A DNA stretch of 64,000 nucleotides from Psychrobacillus sp. FSL H8-0483. Lineage in GTDB: Bacteria > Bacillota > Bacilli > Bacillales_A > Planococcaceae. The position numbers were made by a program, and so were the translations under genes. Under the pieces are notes generated by a model. That model searched no databases. It was given only the letters and a program-made list of their open reading frames with translations, and was not told the origin of the DNA. The first letter of the stretch is position 1; every line of letters starts with the position of its first letter. The stretch is taken from positions 2,711,501-2,775,500 of the forward strand of contig NZ_CP152052.1 of NCBI RefSeq assembly GCF_038637725.1. Direction: 5' to 3'. Shown one piece after another: positions 30,262 through 39,452 of the stretch.

Positions 30262-30392
30262 TGATGAGAGTGAAAGGCGGTGACTCCAGCGGGAAAAGCG
30301 CGTCCAGGTGAGACCCCGCAGGAGCTTGCGACGAGGAGGCTCACGGACCGACCGCGGAAAGCGTCCGCCTGCAACGGAATCACTTAAATGTT
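30262..30392. repeat. Repeat family B copy 3 (inverted relative to copies 1 and 2)
   Basis: The reverse complement matches copy 1 closely through GTGATTCCGTT, GCGGACGCTTTCCGCGG, CTCCTCGTCGC and CCCGCTGGAGTCACCGCC. With copy 2 it makes an inverted pair around 170 AT-rich bases that hold no gene. The pair and the terminator at 30412-30449 fill the 577-base gap after spoVB. Confidence 0.8.
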
Positions 30393-30411
30393 ATGTTATA
30401 TTTAAACAAAA

Positions 30412-30449
30412 AGCGAGTTCTTGAACGATTTGCCGTTCAAGAACTCGCT
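30412..30449 (-). terminator. Terminator of yrbG
   Basis: AGCGAGTTCTTGAACG and its exact complement form a 16-bp perfect stem with a 6-base loop, followed by TTTTTG on the minus strand. Confidence 0.9.
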
Positions 30450-30500
30450 AAGAAATGATGATTAGACTTTTTCAGTGCCCTCATTTAACATAGCCTAAGT

Positions 30501-31139
30501 TTAAAAAGAAGTTTTTAGTTGAATATATAAAGCATCCTGTTCATAGCTACAATAAAATATTTTCTTCACATCGGTAATAGACTTTTTTTCTAACTCCTCT
30601 AATAGCCATTTTTCATTTTTGCCAATTCGTTCTAAATGATCTTGTTGTATATCCCCATCAATAATAATTGGAAAGACGTATTGCTCTTCCTCTTTTTTGA
30701 AGACAGATAAATTACCTGAGGGTTCTAAAAAAGCGTAAGATACCGACTGTATGGAACCAATTTGCTGCTCCCGTAGTTGCTGAAGCAAATCATCTAAATT
30801 GTATCGTTGCTTTCTCATTTCTTTCTCAACAATTATTCCATCCCTCATAATTATCGAGGGCTTACCTTCCATCACGTCGCGAAATTTTTTACTTTTTAAA
30901 GAAAAATAGGATACGCCAATTTGTATGATAAATAAAATAACCATTGGAACTATTGCATGAATAAAATTGCTATTCGGATCATCTAAAGCAAAAGCAGCTA
31001 CTTCTGCTATTAATAAAAAGACGACTAAGTCAAAAATACTCAACTCACCGACTTCTCTTTTTCCCATTAATCGTAGTATGCCTAAAATGAACCAATATAA
31101 GACTATCGTTCGCAAAATAATGACGAGTATGTCGTGCAC
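30501..31139 (-). CDS. yrbG: DUF421 membrane protein YrbG
   Basis: 212 residues: three N-terminal membrane helices followed by a cytoplasmic YetF-like domain with the motif GKREVGELSIFDLVVFLLIAE, LKSKKFRDVMEGKP and the conserved MRKQRYNLDDLLQQLREQ. Function is not established. I place the start at GTG 31137-31139 with GAGGTGG upstream, because the ATG at 31187 lies inside the yajC terminator. It follows yajC in the Bacillus order. Confidence 0.88.
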   Translation of the reverse strand: MHDILVIILRTIVLYWFILGILRLMGKREVGELSIFDLVVFLLIAEVAAFALDDPNSNFIHAIVPMVILFIIQIGVSYFSLKSKKFRDVMEGKPSIIMRDGIIVEKEMRKQRYNLDDLLQQLREQQIGSIQSVSYAFLEPSGNLSVFKKEEEQYVFPIIIDGDIQQDHLERIGKNEKWLLEELEKKSITDVKKIFYCSYEQDALYIQLKTSF

Positions 31140-31170
31140 ATTAACCACCTCAGCATTATTTTGCCCAATG

Positions 31171-31210
31171 AAAAAGAACTTACTCATTTATTTTAGAGTA
31201 AGTTCTTTTT
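31171..31210 (-). terminator. Terminator of yajC
   Basis: AAAAAGAACTTACTC and GAGTAAGTTCTTTTT form a 15-bp perfect stem starting three bases after the yajC stop codon on the minus strand. Confidence 0.88.
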
Positions 31211-31213
31211 TTC

Positions 31214-31477
31214 TTAAGACTCTGAAACAACTCGTCCAACTGCTACGCGCTCGAATTGTAAACGAGTTCCGTCCGCAACCGTGATAAAAATTGTTTGATC
31301 ATCCACTGCATCTATCTTTCCGTGTAAACCACCTACCGTAATAATCTGGTCCCCACGTTTTAGACTATTTTGCATTGAAGCTGTGTTTTTTTGACGTTTT
31401 TGTGCTGGTCGGATGATAAAAAACCACATCACAGCAAACATCGCGATAATCGGCAATAAACCAACTAATGTATCCAT
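31214..31477 (-). CDS. yajC: Preprotein translocase accessory subunit YajC
   Basis: An 87-residue protein with one N-terminal membrane helix (about 3-23) followed by RPAQKRQKN and a small cytoplasmic domain with the conserved LKRGDQIITVGGLHGKI. It associates with SecDF. The GGAGGGG ribosome site is ten bases before the ATG. It lies last in the ruvA-ruvB-queA-tgt-yajC series. Confidence 0.95.
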   Translation of the reverse strand: MDTLVGLLPIIAMFAVMWFFIIRPAQKRQKNTASMQNSLKRGDQIITVGGLHGKIDAVDDQTIFITVADGTRLQFERVAVGRVVSES

Positions 31478-31518
31478 ATATATATTTCCCCTCCTTCTCT
31501 CTTTACAGTATACAAGAA

Positions 31519-32658
<1,140 letters not shown>

Positions 32659-33699
32659 TTAATAATTCCTTCCTTTTATAAACATTGCATCCCCAAAACT
32701 AAAGAATCGGTAACGCATCTCAATTGCTTCTTTATAAGCAGACAATATAAAATCTCTTTCTGTCAGAGCACTTACAAGCATAACTAGTGTCGATTTTGGC
32801 AAATGGAAATTTGTAATCATTCCATCGATACATTTAAATTCATATCCTGGGTAAATGAAAATCGATGTCCATCCACTATCTTCTTTTATAACACCGTCAA
32901 ATTTTGTAGCTACGGTTTCTAGTGTTCGTGTAGAAGTTGTACCAACTGCAACAATTTTACCACCAGAAGCTTTCACTTCATTTATCGTATCGGCCGTTTC
33001 TTTAGAAACTCGATAAAACTCTGCATGCATTTCGTGATCGTCAATCGAATCGACACTTACTGGTCGGAATGTTCCAAGTCCTACATGAAGTGTCACAAAT
33101 GCTATTTTAACACCTTTTGCTCGAATGTCATCAAGTAAAGTATCGGTAAAATGCAATCCAGCAGTTGGAGCCGCCGCTGAACCTTGTTCTTTTGCATATA
33201 CTGTTTGATAACGTTCTTTATTTTCCAACTTTTCATGAATATAAGGTGGTAGAGGCATCTCTCCAAGCTTATCCAGTACTTCAAAAAACACTCCTGTATA
33301 TTCAAAGCGGAATACTCGTCCACCATGTTCTTTTAATTCGGTACAAACCGCACTTAATAAACCATCGCCAAACGAAACTTTTGTTCCAATCTTTACACGT
33401 TTAGCTGGTTTTACAAGTGTTTCCCAATGGTCACCTTCAATTTGTGTTAAAAGTAAAACTTCTATACTTGCACCTGTTTCTGCTTTTACACCCATTAAGC
33501 GAGCAGGCAGTACTTTAGTATCGTTTAATACTAAGCAATCACCTTCGTTTAATTCATGCAGTATGGCTGAGAACTTTTCATGTGTATAGATGCCCTTCGG
33601 ATAATCAGCAATTAACAGCTTGCTGCTTGTCCGATCAAGTAATGGCGTTTGTGCTATTAATTCTTCTGGTAAATCAAAATCAAAATCTTCTACTCTCAT
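32659..33699 (-). CDS. queA: S-adenosylmethionine:tRNA ribosyltransferase-isomerase
   Basis: Transfers the ribosyl part of SAM to preQ1 in tRNA, giving epoxyqueuosine. It has 346 residues; the N-terminus [19 protein letters not shown], the loop [12 protein letters not shown] and [10 protein letters not shown] are family hallmarks. The ATG has AGGATG upstream. It is in the ruvAB-queA-tgt-yajC cluster. Confidence 0.97.
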   Translation of the reverse strand: MRVEDFDFDLPEELIAQTPLLDRTSSKLLIADYPKGIYTHEKFSAILHELNEGDCLVLNDTKVLPARLMGVKAETGASIEVLLLTQIEGDHWETLVKPAKRVKIGTKVSFGDGLLSAVCTELKEHGGRVFRFEYTGVFFEVLDKLGEMPLPPYIHEKLENKERYQTVYAKEQGSAAAPTAGLHFTDTLLDDIRAKGVKIAFVTLHVGLGTFRPVSVDSIDDHEMHAEFYRVSKETADTINEVKASGGKIVAVGTTSTRTLETVATKFDGVIKEDSGWTSIFIYPGYEFKCIDGMITNFHLPKSTLVMLVSALTERDFILSAYKEAIEMRYRFFSFGDAMFIKGRNY

Positions 33700-33716
33700 T
33701 TTGCTTACATCCTTTA

Positions 33717-34727
33717 TTAGTTGTTTCTTTCAATCGGTAACGGTATTCCTAAATGCTCATATGCGAGCGATGTAACAATTCTTCCACGTGGGGAACGTTG
33801 AATAAAACCGATTTGCATCAAGTATGGCTCGTATACATCTTCAATAGTTGTAGACTCTTCACCAATACTCGCCGCAATTGTGTCCAGTCCGACGGGTCCC
33901 CCTCTAAAACGTTCAATCATTGCATTGATTAGCTTGTGATCAATATGATCTAAACCGCGAGGATCTACTTGCAGTAGTTCTAGAGCTTCCCTCGCCATGT
34001 CGATTGATATATGCCCATTTCCTCGGACTTGCGCGTAATCTCGAACTCTTTTCAATAAACGATTGGCAATACGCGGTGTCCCTCTGGCACGCCTAGCAAT
34101 TTCTCCAGCGGATTCATAATCAATGGACGCATTAAAAAGATCCGCACTCCGTACAACAATGGACGTAAGTGCTGCTTCATCGTAATAATCAAGTCGAAGT
34201 AAAACACCAAAACGATCTCGTAATGGCGCAGATAATGCACCTGCTCTTGTCGTTGCGCCTACCAATGTAAAAGGTGGCAAATCAAGTCGGACACTCCTTG
34301 CAGCTGGACCCTTCCCAACAACTATGTCTAAGCAAAAGTCTTCCATTGCAGGATATAGTACTTCTTCTATAGAGCGATTTAAGCGATGTATTTCATCAAT
34401 AAACAATACATCTCCAGGCTCTAGTGAACTAACAATAGCTGCTAAATCTCCAGGGCGCTCGATTGCTGGCCCACTAGTCATGCGTATCTGGACGTCCATT
34501 TCATTCGCAATTACAGAAGCAAGTGTCGTTTTACCAAGTCCAGGAGGTCCATACAAAAGACAATGATCTAAACTTTCATTTCTCATTTTTGCTGCTTCAA
34601 TGAAAATCTCTAGGTTATGCTTAATCTTCTCTTGCCCAATATATTGTGCTAATAACTGCGGACGGAGTGATTGCTCAAATGGCTCATCAAAATTAGAAAT
34701 TTCGCTCGAAATCACACGTTCTGTCAT
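33717..34727 (-). CDS. ruvB: Holliday junction branch migration helicase RuvB
   Basis: An AAA+ motor of 336 residues that drives branch migration with RuvA. Walker [10 protein letters not shown] is at about 61-69, Walker B FIDEIHRL at about 110-117, sensor 1 VGATTRAG at about 155-162, and the C-terminal winged helix ([12 protein letters not shown]) binds DNA. AAGGAGGG precedes the ATG. Confidence 0.97.
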   Translation of the reverse strand: MTERVISSEISNFDEPFEQSLRPQLLAQYIGQEKIKHNLEIFIEAAKMRNESLDHCLLYGPPGLGKTTLASVIANEMDVQIRMTSGPAIERPGDLAAIVSSLEPGDVLFIDEIHRLNRSIEEVLYPAMEDFCLDIVVGKGPAARSVRLDLPPFTLVGATTRAGALSAPLRDRFGVLLRLDYYDEAALTSIVVRSADLFNASIDYESAGEIARRARGTPRIANRLLKRVRDYAQVRGNGHISIDMAREALELLQVDPRGLDHIDHKLINAMIERFRGGPVGLDTIAASIGEESTTIEDVYEPYLMQIGFIQRSPRGRIVTSLAYEHLGIPLPIERNN

Positions 34728-34745
34728 GCCAAGACCCTCCTTTCC

Positions 34746-35366
34746 TTATTTCCCGGAAAATAATAATTGTAAAGCTTTTTTCATAAACTCATCCGTTGTT
34801 TGAAGCTCTTTATTTGTCTTCAATTGTGGACGGACTTTTGAAAGTTCACGTTCCGAATAGCCAAGTGCTGTCAGAGCAAGCATTGCTTCTTCTAATTCAT
34901 GCTCTGTTTCACTATCTACAAATAAATTTGGTTCGTCGTCTTCGAATTCCATCAGTTCTATATCGATTAAATCATGTAATTTTCCTTTTAAATCTAAAAT
35001 CATTTGACGAGCGGTTTTTTTCCCGACTCCTGGAAATTTCACTAAAAATGATTCATCTTCTCGTTCGATTGCTTGAATCACATGAGTCGGTTCGCCACTA
35101 GCTAAAATCGCTAAGGCCCCTTTTGGACCTATACCAGATACGAGAATAAGCTTTCGAAATAACTCTCTTTGCGCTAATGTCAAAAAGCCCATTAATTGCT
35201 GCGCATCTTCTCTTACATGAAAATGCGTAAACACTTGAATGACTTCTTCACTCTTTCTAAAGGCAAATGGATTTGGTGTAAAAAGCTGATATCCTATTCC
35301 TTGTTGTTCTAGTACTACGTACTCAGGTGTCACCCGTGTCACCTGGCCTTTTATGTAATCATACAT
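34746..35366 (-). CDS. ruvA: Holliday junction DNA helicase subunit RuvA
   Basis: 206 residues: the N-terminal OB fold ([12 protein letters not shown]), helix-hairpin-helix motifs ([14 protein letters not shown] and [13 protein letters not shown]), an acidic linker, and the C-terminal three-helix domain ([11 protein letters not shown]) that binds RuvB. Binds four-way junctions as a tetramer. First gene of the cluster. Confidence 0.97.
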   Translation of the reverse strand: MYDYIKGQVTRVTPEYVVLEQQGIGYQLFTPNPFAFRKSEEVIQVFTHFHVREDAQQLMGFLTLAQRELFRKLILVSGIGPKGALAILASGEPTHVIQAIEREDESFLVKFPGVGKKTARQMILDLKGKLHDLIDIELMEFEDDEPNLFVDSETEHELEEAMLALTALGYSERELSKVRPQLKTNKELQTTDEFMKKALQLLFSGK

Positions 35367-35418
35367 GCCCTAAATCCCTCACAATCCATACACTTATTAT
35401 ACCATATCAAACAAAGAA

Positions 35419-35439
35419 GGCCGCCCCAAATGAGCGACC
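35419..35439 (-). terminator. Probable terminator after coat-kinase-like gene
   Basis: GGTCGCTC and GGGGCGGCC pair with two or three G-U pairs around ATTT, followed by TTCTTTGTTTG on the minus strand. Confidence 0.6.
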
Positions 35440-35456
35440 AACTCCACATTTAACTC

Positions 35457-36305
35457 TTATAGCTGACTTAAATTATAGCACAAATTAGCCCAATTGGTTA
35501 AAGCTTTGTTCGTATATGGAACTAACTGATCTATAAATTTTTGTTTTCTTTCTACCGGTAAACCAAATGCATATAACCATTCTCTATATAATTCATTTGG
35601 AAACATCAAAGCTTCTTTATGCTTGCTTACAATTTCCTCTAATACGGGAAATTCACTAAGTAAAAAATGAATATCGTATTCAATTTCAGGAAGTACCCGA
35701 TGAATCCATAAAATATATTCCATTTCTTTAGGAGCAAGAACTGCAAGATCAAAATCAATAATCTTATACGAAGAGCCATTCGATAAAAAATTATGGTGGA
35801 CGACATCACCATGCAAAATAGTACGTTCTTTCATACTAAATGGTCCAATGTTTCGAAGTGCAATCTCACCATATAACAAAAGATGCTTTGTTTTGTAATT
35901 ACCGATATAGGATTCGATGAAATATGCAATTTCTGTTATTTTCAATAATCGATTTTGCCACTTTGAAACTAGATTGAATGGATAAAGAACTTTACTATCT
36001 TCCCACGAAGTCATCCGGTTTGTTTTATGCAATCGATTCAATAATGAATAGACCTCTTTCCGATCTTTTTCATTACCATAATTAACTGAGTGCGTTCCTT
36101 TAAACCAAGGCTGAATAATAAAATCGGGCTGAGAAGAAGTGATAACAGGTAATACAAATGGTTTTTCCATATATTGCAATTCATTATGAATAAAACGAAT
36201 TTTTTCCGCCTGCACCACGGAAGGATATTTCTTTACGGAAAATACTCCATTTTCATTTTTCCACTTCCACACGTTCTTTTTAATTTGCTTAATGTAATCG
36301 TCCAC
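35457..36305 (-). CDS. CotS/YsxE-like spore coat protein with kinase fold
   Basis: 282 residues of the aminoglycoside phosphotransferase fold. The catalytic loop reads LHGDVVHHN (HGD at 165-167, N172), and the metal aspartate motif is DFD at 184-186. An N-terminal lobe with KWKNENGVFSVKKY may replace the glycine-rich loop. In Bacillus such proteins (CotS, YsxE, YutH) are spore coat components. The gene follows the LysM coat gene by three bases, so the pair mirrors spoVID-ysxE. Whether it phosphorylates anything is unknown. Confidence 0.75.
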   Translation of the reverse strand: MDDYIKQIKKNVWKWKNENGVFSVKKYPSVVQAEKIRFIHNELQYMEKPFVLPVITSSQPDFIIQPWFKGTHSVNYGNEKDRKEVYSLLNRLHKTNRMTSWEDSKVLYPFNLVSKWQNRLLKITEIAYFIESYIGNYKTKHLLLYGEIALRNIGPFSMKERTILHGDVVHHNFLSNGSSYKIIDFDLAVLAPKEMEYILWIHRVLPEIEYDIHFLLSEFPVLEEIVSKHKEALMFPNELYREWLYAFGLPVERKQKFIDQLVPYTNKALTNWANLCYNLSQL

Positions 36306-36308
36306 TTA

Positions 36309-37268
36309 TTAAAAAGCTTGATATGGTTGTGGATATGGAGGGCATGATTCTACTGGGAAGTAGCATAATTGTGAACATGGACATCCTCCGTATGGGTGCA
36401 TTTGCGGATGCATATGTGGGTGCATATGTGGGTGCATCCATGGGTGTATCTGTGGGTGCATACATGGGTGCATTTGCGGCATGCATGAACACAAATATGC
36501 AAATTGCTGCATAGGTGGATTTTCATACATAGGTTGCATTTCAGGAGATGGTTCTTCCATCATCGGAGACATTTCCTGCGCAATTGGCGCTGTCATTGGT
36601 GTTGGCCTTGGTGTTGGTAAAGGCATTTCGGGTGATTCACACTCTTCACTAATTGCTTCAATACAAGTGGACTCCACTAATCTCCACCCTTGAGGAGATG
36701 GTGTCATATCTATGTCTGGTACTGGCATCATATGAAATGGAAGCGAATAAGGCTGAATTGGTTTTGGTTTATGCGTAGGGCAAACTGGCTGAACCGGTTG
36801 CATCTGTGGCATCTGTGGCATCTGTGGCATTTGCGGCATTTGCGGCATTTGCGGCATTTGCGGCATTTGCGGCATTTGCGGCATCTGTGGCATCTGTGGC
36901 ATCTGTGGCATTGCTGGCATTGCTGGCATTGCTGGCATCGGTGGCGGTTGCGGGATCGGTTGTGGCTGCGGCTGCGGTTGAACTATTTGCTTTGGTTGGA
37001 CTGGTTTAACTATTTGTTTTGGTTGTATCGGTTGAACCTTTACCCCCTCCTTCTTCGTCATTTCTTTTTTAACAGGCCGATTCTCGCTATACGGATGAGT
37101 CATCGATTCCGTCTTATTTGTAACCGGGATAAAAATCTTCATACCTGGCACAATATATTCCGGATTTGCGAGATGTGCGTTTAACTTTTTTAATTCTTCA
37201 AAAGAAACACCATAGCTTCTTGAAATTTTCCAAAGGGTGTCACCTTTTTTGACAATATGAATCTGCAC
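36309..37268 (-). CDS. safA: SafA-like LysM spore coat morphogenetic protein with MPQ repeats
   Basis: The N-terminal LysM domain (about 2-46, HIVKKGDTLWKISRSYGVSF) should bind cortex peptidoglycan. A P/Q-rich linker follows, then twelve tandem MPQ tripeptides preceded by three MPA, a P/M/E-rich stretch, and a C-terminal Met-His-Pro repeat region with several cysteines. SafA in B. subtilis (387 residues) organises the inner coat; this protein has 319. The order (ruvA side, safA, niaR, pheA) agrees. The low-complexity region is copy-number prone. Confidence 0.82.
   Translation of the reverse strand: MQIHIVKKGDTLWKISRSYGVSFEELKKLNAHLANPEYIVPGMKIFIPVTNKTESMTHPYSENRPVKKEMTKKEGVKVQPIQPKQIVKPVQPKQIVQPQPQPQPIPQPPPMPAMPAMPAMPQMPQMPQMPQMPQMPQMPQMPQMPQMPQMPQMPQMQPVQPVCPTHKPKPIQPYSLPFHMMPVPDIDMTPSPQGWRLVESTCIEAISEECESPEMPLPTPRPTPMTAPIAQEMSPMMEEPSPEMQPMYENPPMQQFAYLCSCMPQMHPCMHPQIHPWMHPHMHPHMHPQMHPYGGCPCSQLCYFPVESCPPYPQPYQAF
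36392..36475 (-). repeat. 12-base tandem repeats encoding Met-His-Pro units in safA
   Basis: Variants of GGGTGCATATGT repeat about seven times in the plus-strand reading and encode MHPQ/MHPH/MHPW units. Confidence 0.8.
36801..36930 (-). repeat. 9-base tandem repeats encoding MPQ/MPA in safA
   Basis: Three CTGTGGCAT, six TTGCGGCAT, three CTGTGGCAT and then three TGCTGGCAT units in the plus-strand reading. Identical units are grouped in blocks (3-6-3-3), suggesting recent slippage or unequal exchange. Confidence 0.9.
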
Positions 37269-37408
37269 AGTCTTCCTCCTTCCTTCCTTCTCCTTAAATT
37301 ATGTGTAACACCTAAAATTGGTCACAGATTTTAAAACAAACACACTTCCCTTCATGATAAACTTATGAATAGGAACTATACCGTTATGCAAGTTTGGAGG
37401 GATTAAAG

Positions 37409-37939
37409 TTGAAAAAGTTAAAAGGGGCAGAACGTAGAAGTTGGATCTTTTCTTATTTAAAAGAACAAGATCAGCCAGTAACAGGGACAGAGCTTGCTAA
37501 GCAAGCAAATGTCAGCCGACAGGTAATTGTAAATGATATTACTTTATTAAAGGCTACGAATATCCCTATTGTGTCTACAAGTCAAGGGTATATTTTATTA
37601 CCAGACAAAGAGAATAGTGCTTATTTTCAAAAACGTGTTGCATGTAATCATCAATCAAAAGATTCGGAAGATGAGCTACTCACATTAGTAGACGCCGGGG
37701 TTACGGTAGAAAATGTCACGGTAGAGCATCCTGTATACGGAGAAATCACCTCTGCCATCATGGTTTCTAACCGTCATGATGTAGAAATGTTTTTAAAGAA
37801 AGTTAGAGAAACAGAAGCATCTTTTTTGTTGGAACTTACTTCCGGTATTCATCTCCACCTTCTATCTGCACCAACAGAAGAAATTTTAAACCGCGGAATA
37901 GGAGCTATTCAAAGAAAAGGATATGTAATTAAAGAATAG
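37409..37939 (+). CDS. niaR: Niacin-responsive transcriptional repressor NiaR (YrxA)
   Basis: 176 residues: an N-terminal HTH_11 DNA-binding domain (about 5-60, TGTELAKQANVSRQVIVNDI) and a C-terminal 3H domain with the three conserved histidine positions (HPVYGE, NRHDVE, SGIHLHLL). NiaR represses NAD synthesis or niacin transport genes when nicotinate is bound. The start is TTG 37409 with GGAGG eight bases upstream. In B. subtilis it lies beside nadBCA and nifS; those are absent here. Confidence 0.92.
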   Translation: MKKLKGAERRSWIFSYLKEQDQPVTGTELAKQANVSRQVIVNDITLLKATNIPIVSTSQGYILLPDKENSAYFQKRVACNHQSKDSEDELLTLVDAGVTVENVTVEHPVYGEITSAIMVSNRHDVEMFLKKVRETEASFLLELTSGIHLHLLSAPTEEILNRGIGAIQRKGYVIKE

Positions 37940-37968
37940 GTGTCTATTTATCCAATAAATGGTTTAAC

Positions 37969-38058
37969 GAGACCATTTTAGATTAAAGAGAGACCAAATT
38001 CCTTTAAAGTGCATTCATTCCCAACTAACTGAGACCAATTCCCGTAAATGCGAGACTA
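37969..38058. repeat. Phased GAGACCA repeats between niaR and pheA
   Basis: GAGACCA or close variants start at 37969, 37990, 38031 and 38052. The spacings are 21, 41 and 21 bases, that is one, two and one units of about 20.5. Flanks are AT-rich and partly similar (AATTCC, TAAA). Confidence 0.55.
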
Positions 38059-38074
38059 AATTAAATGAAACGCA

Positions 38075-38110
38075 AAACAGAAGCACCTCAATCTGCAGGC
38101 GCTTCTGTTT
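38075..38110 (-). terminator. Terminator overlapping the pheA 3' end
   Basis: On the minus strand AAACAGAAGCGCC pairs with GGTGCTTCTGTTT around a 10-base loop. The first arm lies in the coding part and the pheA stop codon is in the loop/arm junction. Confidence 0.85.
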
Positions 38111-38966
38111 CCGTTTCGTATGTATTGTAAGATCCAAGAGACTTCACTTCACAGCCTAAAGCTTTTAATTCTTCCACTGCACCTACCATCATAGGAGTTC
38201 TTTCATCTTCTAGTACATCAATGATGAAAAAGTATTGCCCTAGTCCAGTTTTTAAAGGTCGGGATTCAATTTTGCTTAAATTCAGCTGTCTCCATGCAAA
38301 AACAGAAAGTACTTGATGCAATGCCCCAGAACGATCGTCTTTTGGCAATGTGATCATCACAGTCGTCTTTATTTGATCTGTATGGCCAGGTTGTTGGATA
38401 CTCTTATTCTTTTGGGAGAGTACAAAGAAACGAGTGTGATTAAAATGAAAATCATGAATATTATGCTCAACGATTTTTAATCCATACTCAGTAGCAGCGG
38501 ATGTATTTCCAATTGCAGCAATACATGCTTGTTCATTTTCAGAAACAAATTTTGCTGCAGCTGCTGTTGAAGTTGATTGTTCAAGTGGGACTTTTCTAAA
38601 GCGATTATACAAAAACTTATGGCACTGAGCGAGAGCATGGGGATGAGAATAGACAGTCGTTATGTCTTCCCATCTTTTTTCATTGGCTGGATGTACCATT
38701 AAATGCTGTTCTATTGGTGCTAGTATTTCAGCAATGACATACACATCTGCTTCATGAAATAAATAATCAATCGTTAATGGAACTGTACCTTCTAACGCAT
38801 TTTCGATTGGTACGACAGCAATATCCACTTTACCACTAGCGACTGCTTCAATGGCTTCTGGTATCGTTCGTATTGGAACTAATTGATTATGTTGGAATAA
38901 ACACTTCGTTGCTAAATGGGTAAAAGAAGCTTCCGGTCCGAGGTAAGCCACTTGTTGAGTTGACAA
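38088..38966 (-). CDS. pheA: Prephenate dehydratase
   Basis: Converts prephenate to phenylpyruvate for phenylalanine synthesis. The 292-residue monofunctional enzyme has a PDT domain (1 to about 185, with the conserved TRF in NHTRFFVLS) and a C-terminal ACT domain for feedback by phenylalanine (ESRPLKTGLGQYFFIID). The start is TTG 38964-38966 with AAGGAGG upstream. It pairs with pheB. Confidence 0.96.
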   Translation of the reverse strand: MSTQQVAYLGPEASFTHLATKCLFQHNQLVPIRTIPEAIEAVASGKVDIAVVPIENALEGTVPLTIDYLFHEADVYVIAEILAPIEQHLMVHPANEKRWEDITTVYSHPHALAQCHKFLYNRFRKVPLEQSTSTAAAAKFVSENEQACIAAIGNTSAATEYGLKIVEHNIHDFHFNHTRFFVLSQKNKSIQQPGHTDQIKTTVMITLPKDDRSGALHQVLSVFAWRQLNLSKIESRPLKTGLGQYFFIIDVLEDERTPMMVGAVEELKALGCEVKSLGSYNTYETETEAPAD

Positions 38967-38978
38967 TTAAAATCCTCC

Positions 38979-39434
38979 TTATAAAGCACCAGAACTAATA
39001 ACTTCCGCTGATTCGACAAAGTCTAGTCGCTTCATTTCATTTATGAATTCCTCTAATTCCCTTGTCATTGCTGTGACATCTAGCGATAACGTCACACTTG
39101 CTCTGCCTTGAATTGGTATCGTTTGGTGAATAGTTAATACATTACATGCTGAGTCTGCTATGAGTTGGAGTAATCTTGCGAGCGTTCCTTCTCTATCTTC
39201 TAACTGTAAAAATACTGTTAATATTCTTTCTTGCACAATCGAATGGAACGGAAAAACCGCATCACGATATTTATAAAAAGCACTTCGGGATAAGTCAACT
39301 TCTTTTACTGCGTCCCAAATAGAAGATACTTTCCCAGATTGAAGAAGATGCTTTGCATCCAAAGTTTTTTGCATTGCTTCAGTAAGCACATCTTCTCGTA
39401 CTAAAAAAAAGCGCTGGTTTGTAACATCTTTCAT
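38979..39434 (-). CDS. pheB: ACT-domain protein PheB
   Basis: 151 residues: an N-terminal helix-turn-helix-like region (about 20-60, KVSSIWDAVKEVDLSRSAFYKYRDAVF) and a C-terminal ACT domain (about 72-148). Annotated as chorismate mutase-like in B. subtilis but without chorismate mutase motifs; a regulatory role in aromatic amino acid metabolism is likelier. It lies 12 bases from pheA and 18 from obg. Confidence 0.9.
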   Translation of the reverse strand: MKDVTNQRFFLVREDVLTEAMQKTLDAKHLLQSGKVSSIWDAVKEVDLSRSAFYKYRDAVFPFHSIVQERILTVFLQLEDREGTLARLLQLIADSACNVLTIHQTIPIQGRASVTLSLDVTAMTRELEEFINEMKRLDFVESAEVISSGAL

Positions 39435-39452
39435 GCGGTTCCCTTCTTTCTC

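Noticed and set aside
36801-36930. Tandem repeats resembling a CRISPR array at first glance
   Set aside because: Units are 9 bases without spacers and lie in the safA coding frame.
36690-37184. Long plus-strand frame rich in Trp, His and Leu
   Set aside because: It is the antisense of the MPQ-repeat part of safA; 9-base repeats keep all frames open. No ribosome site.
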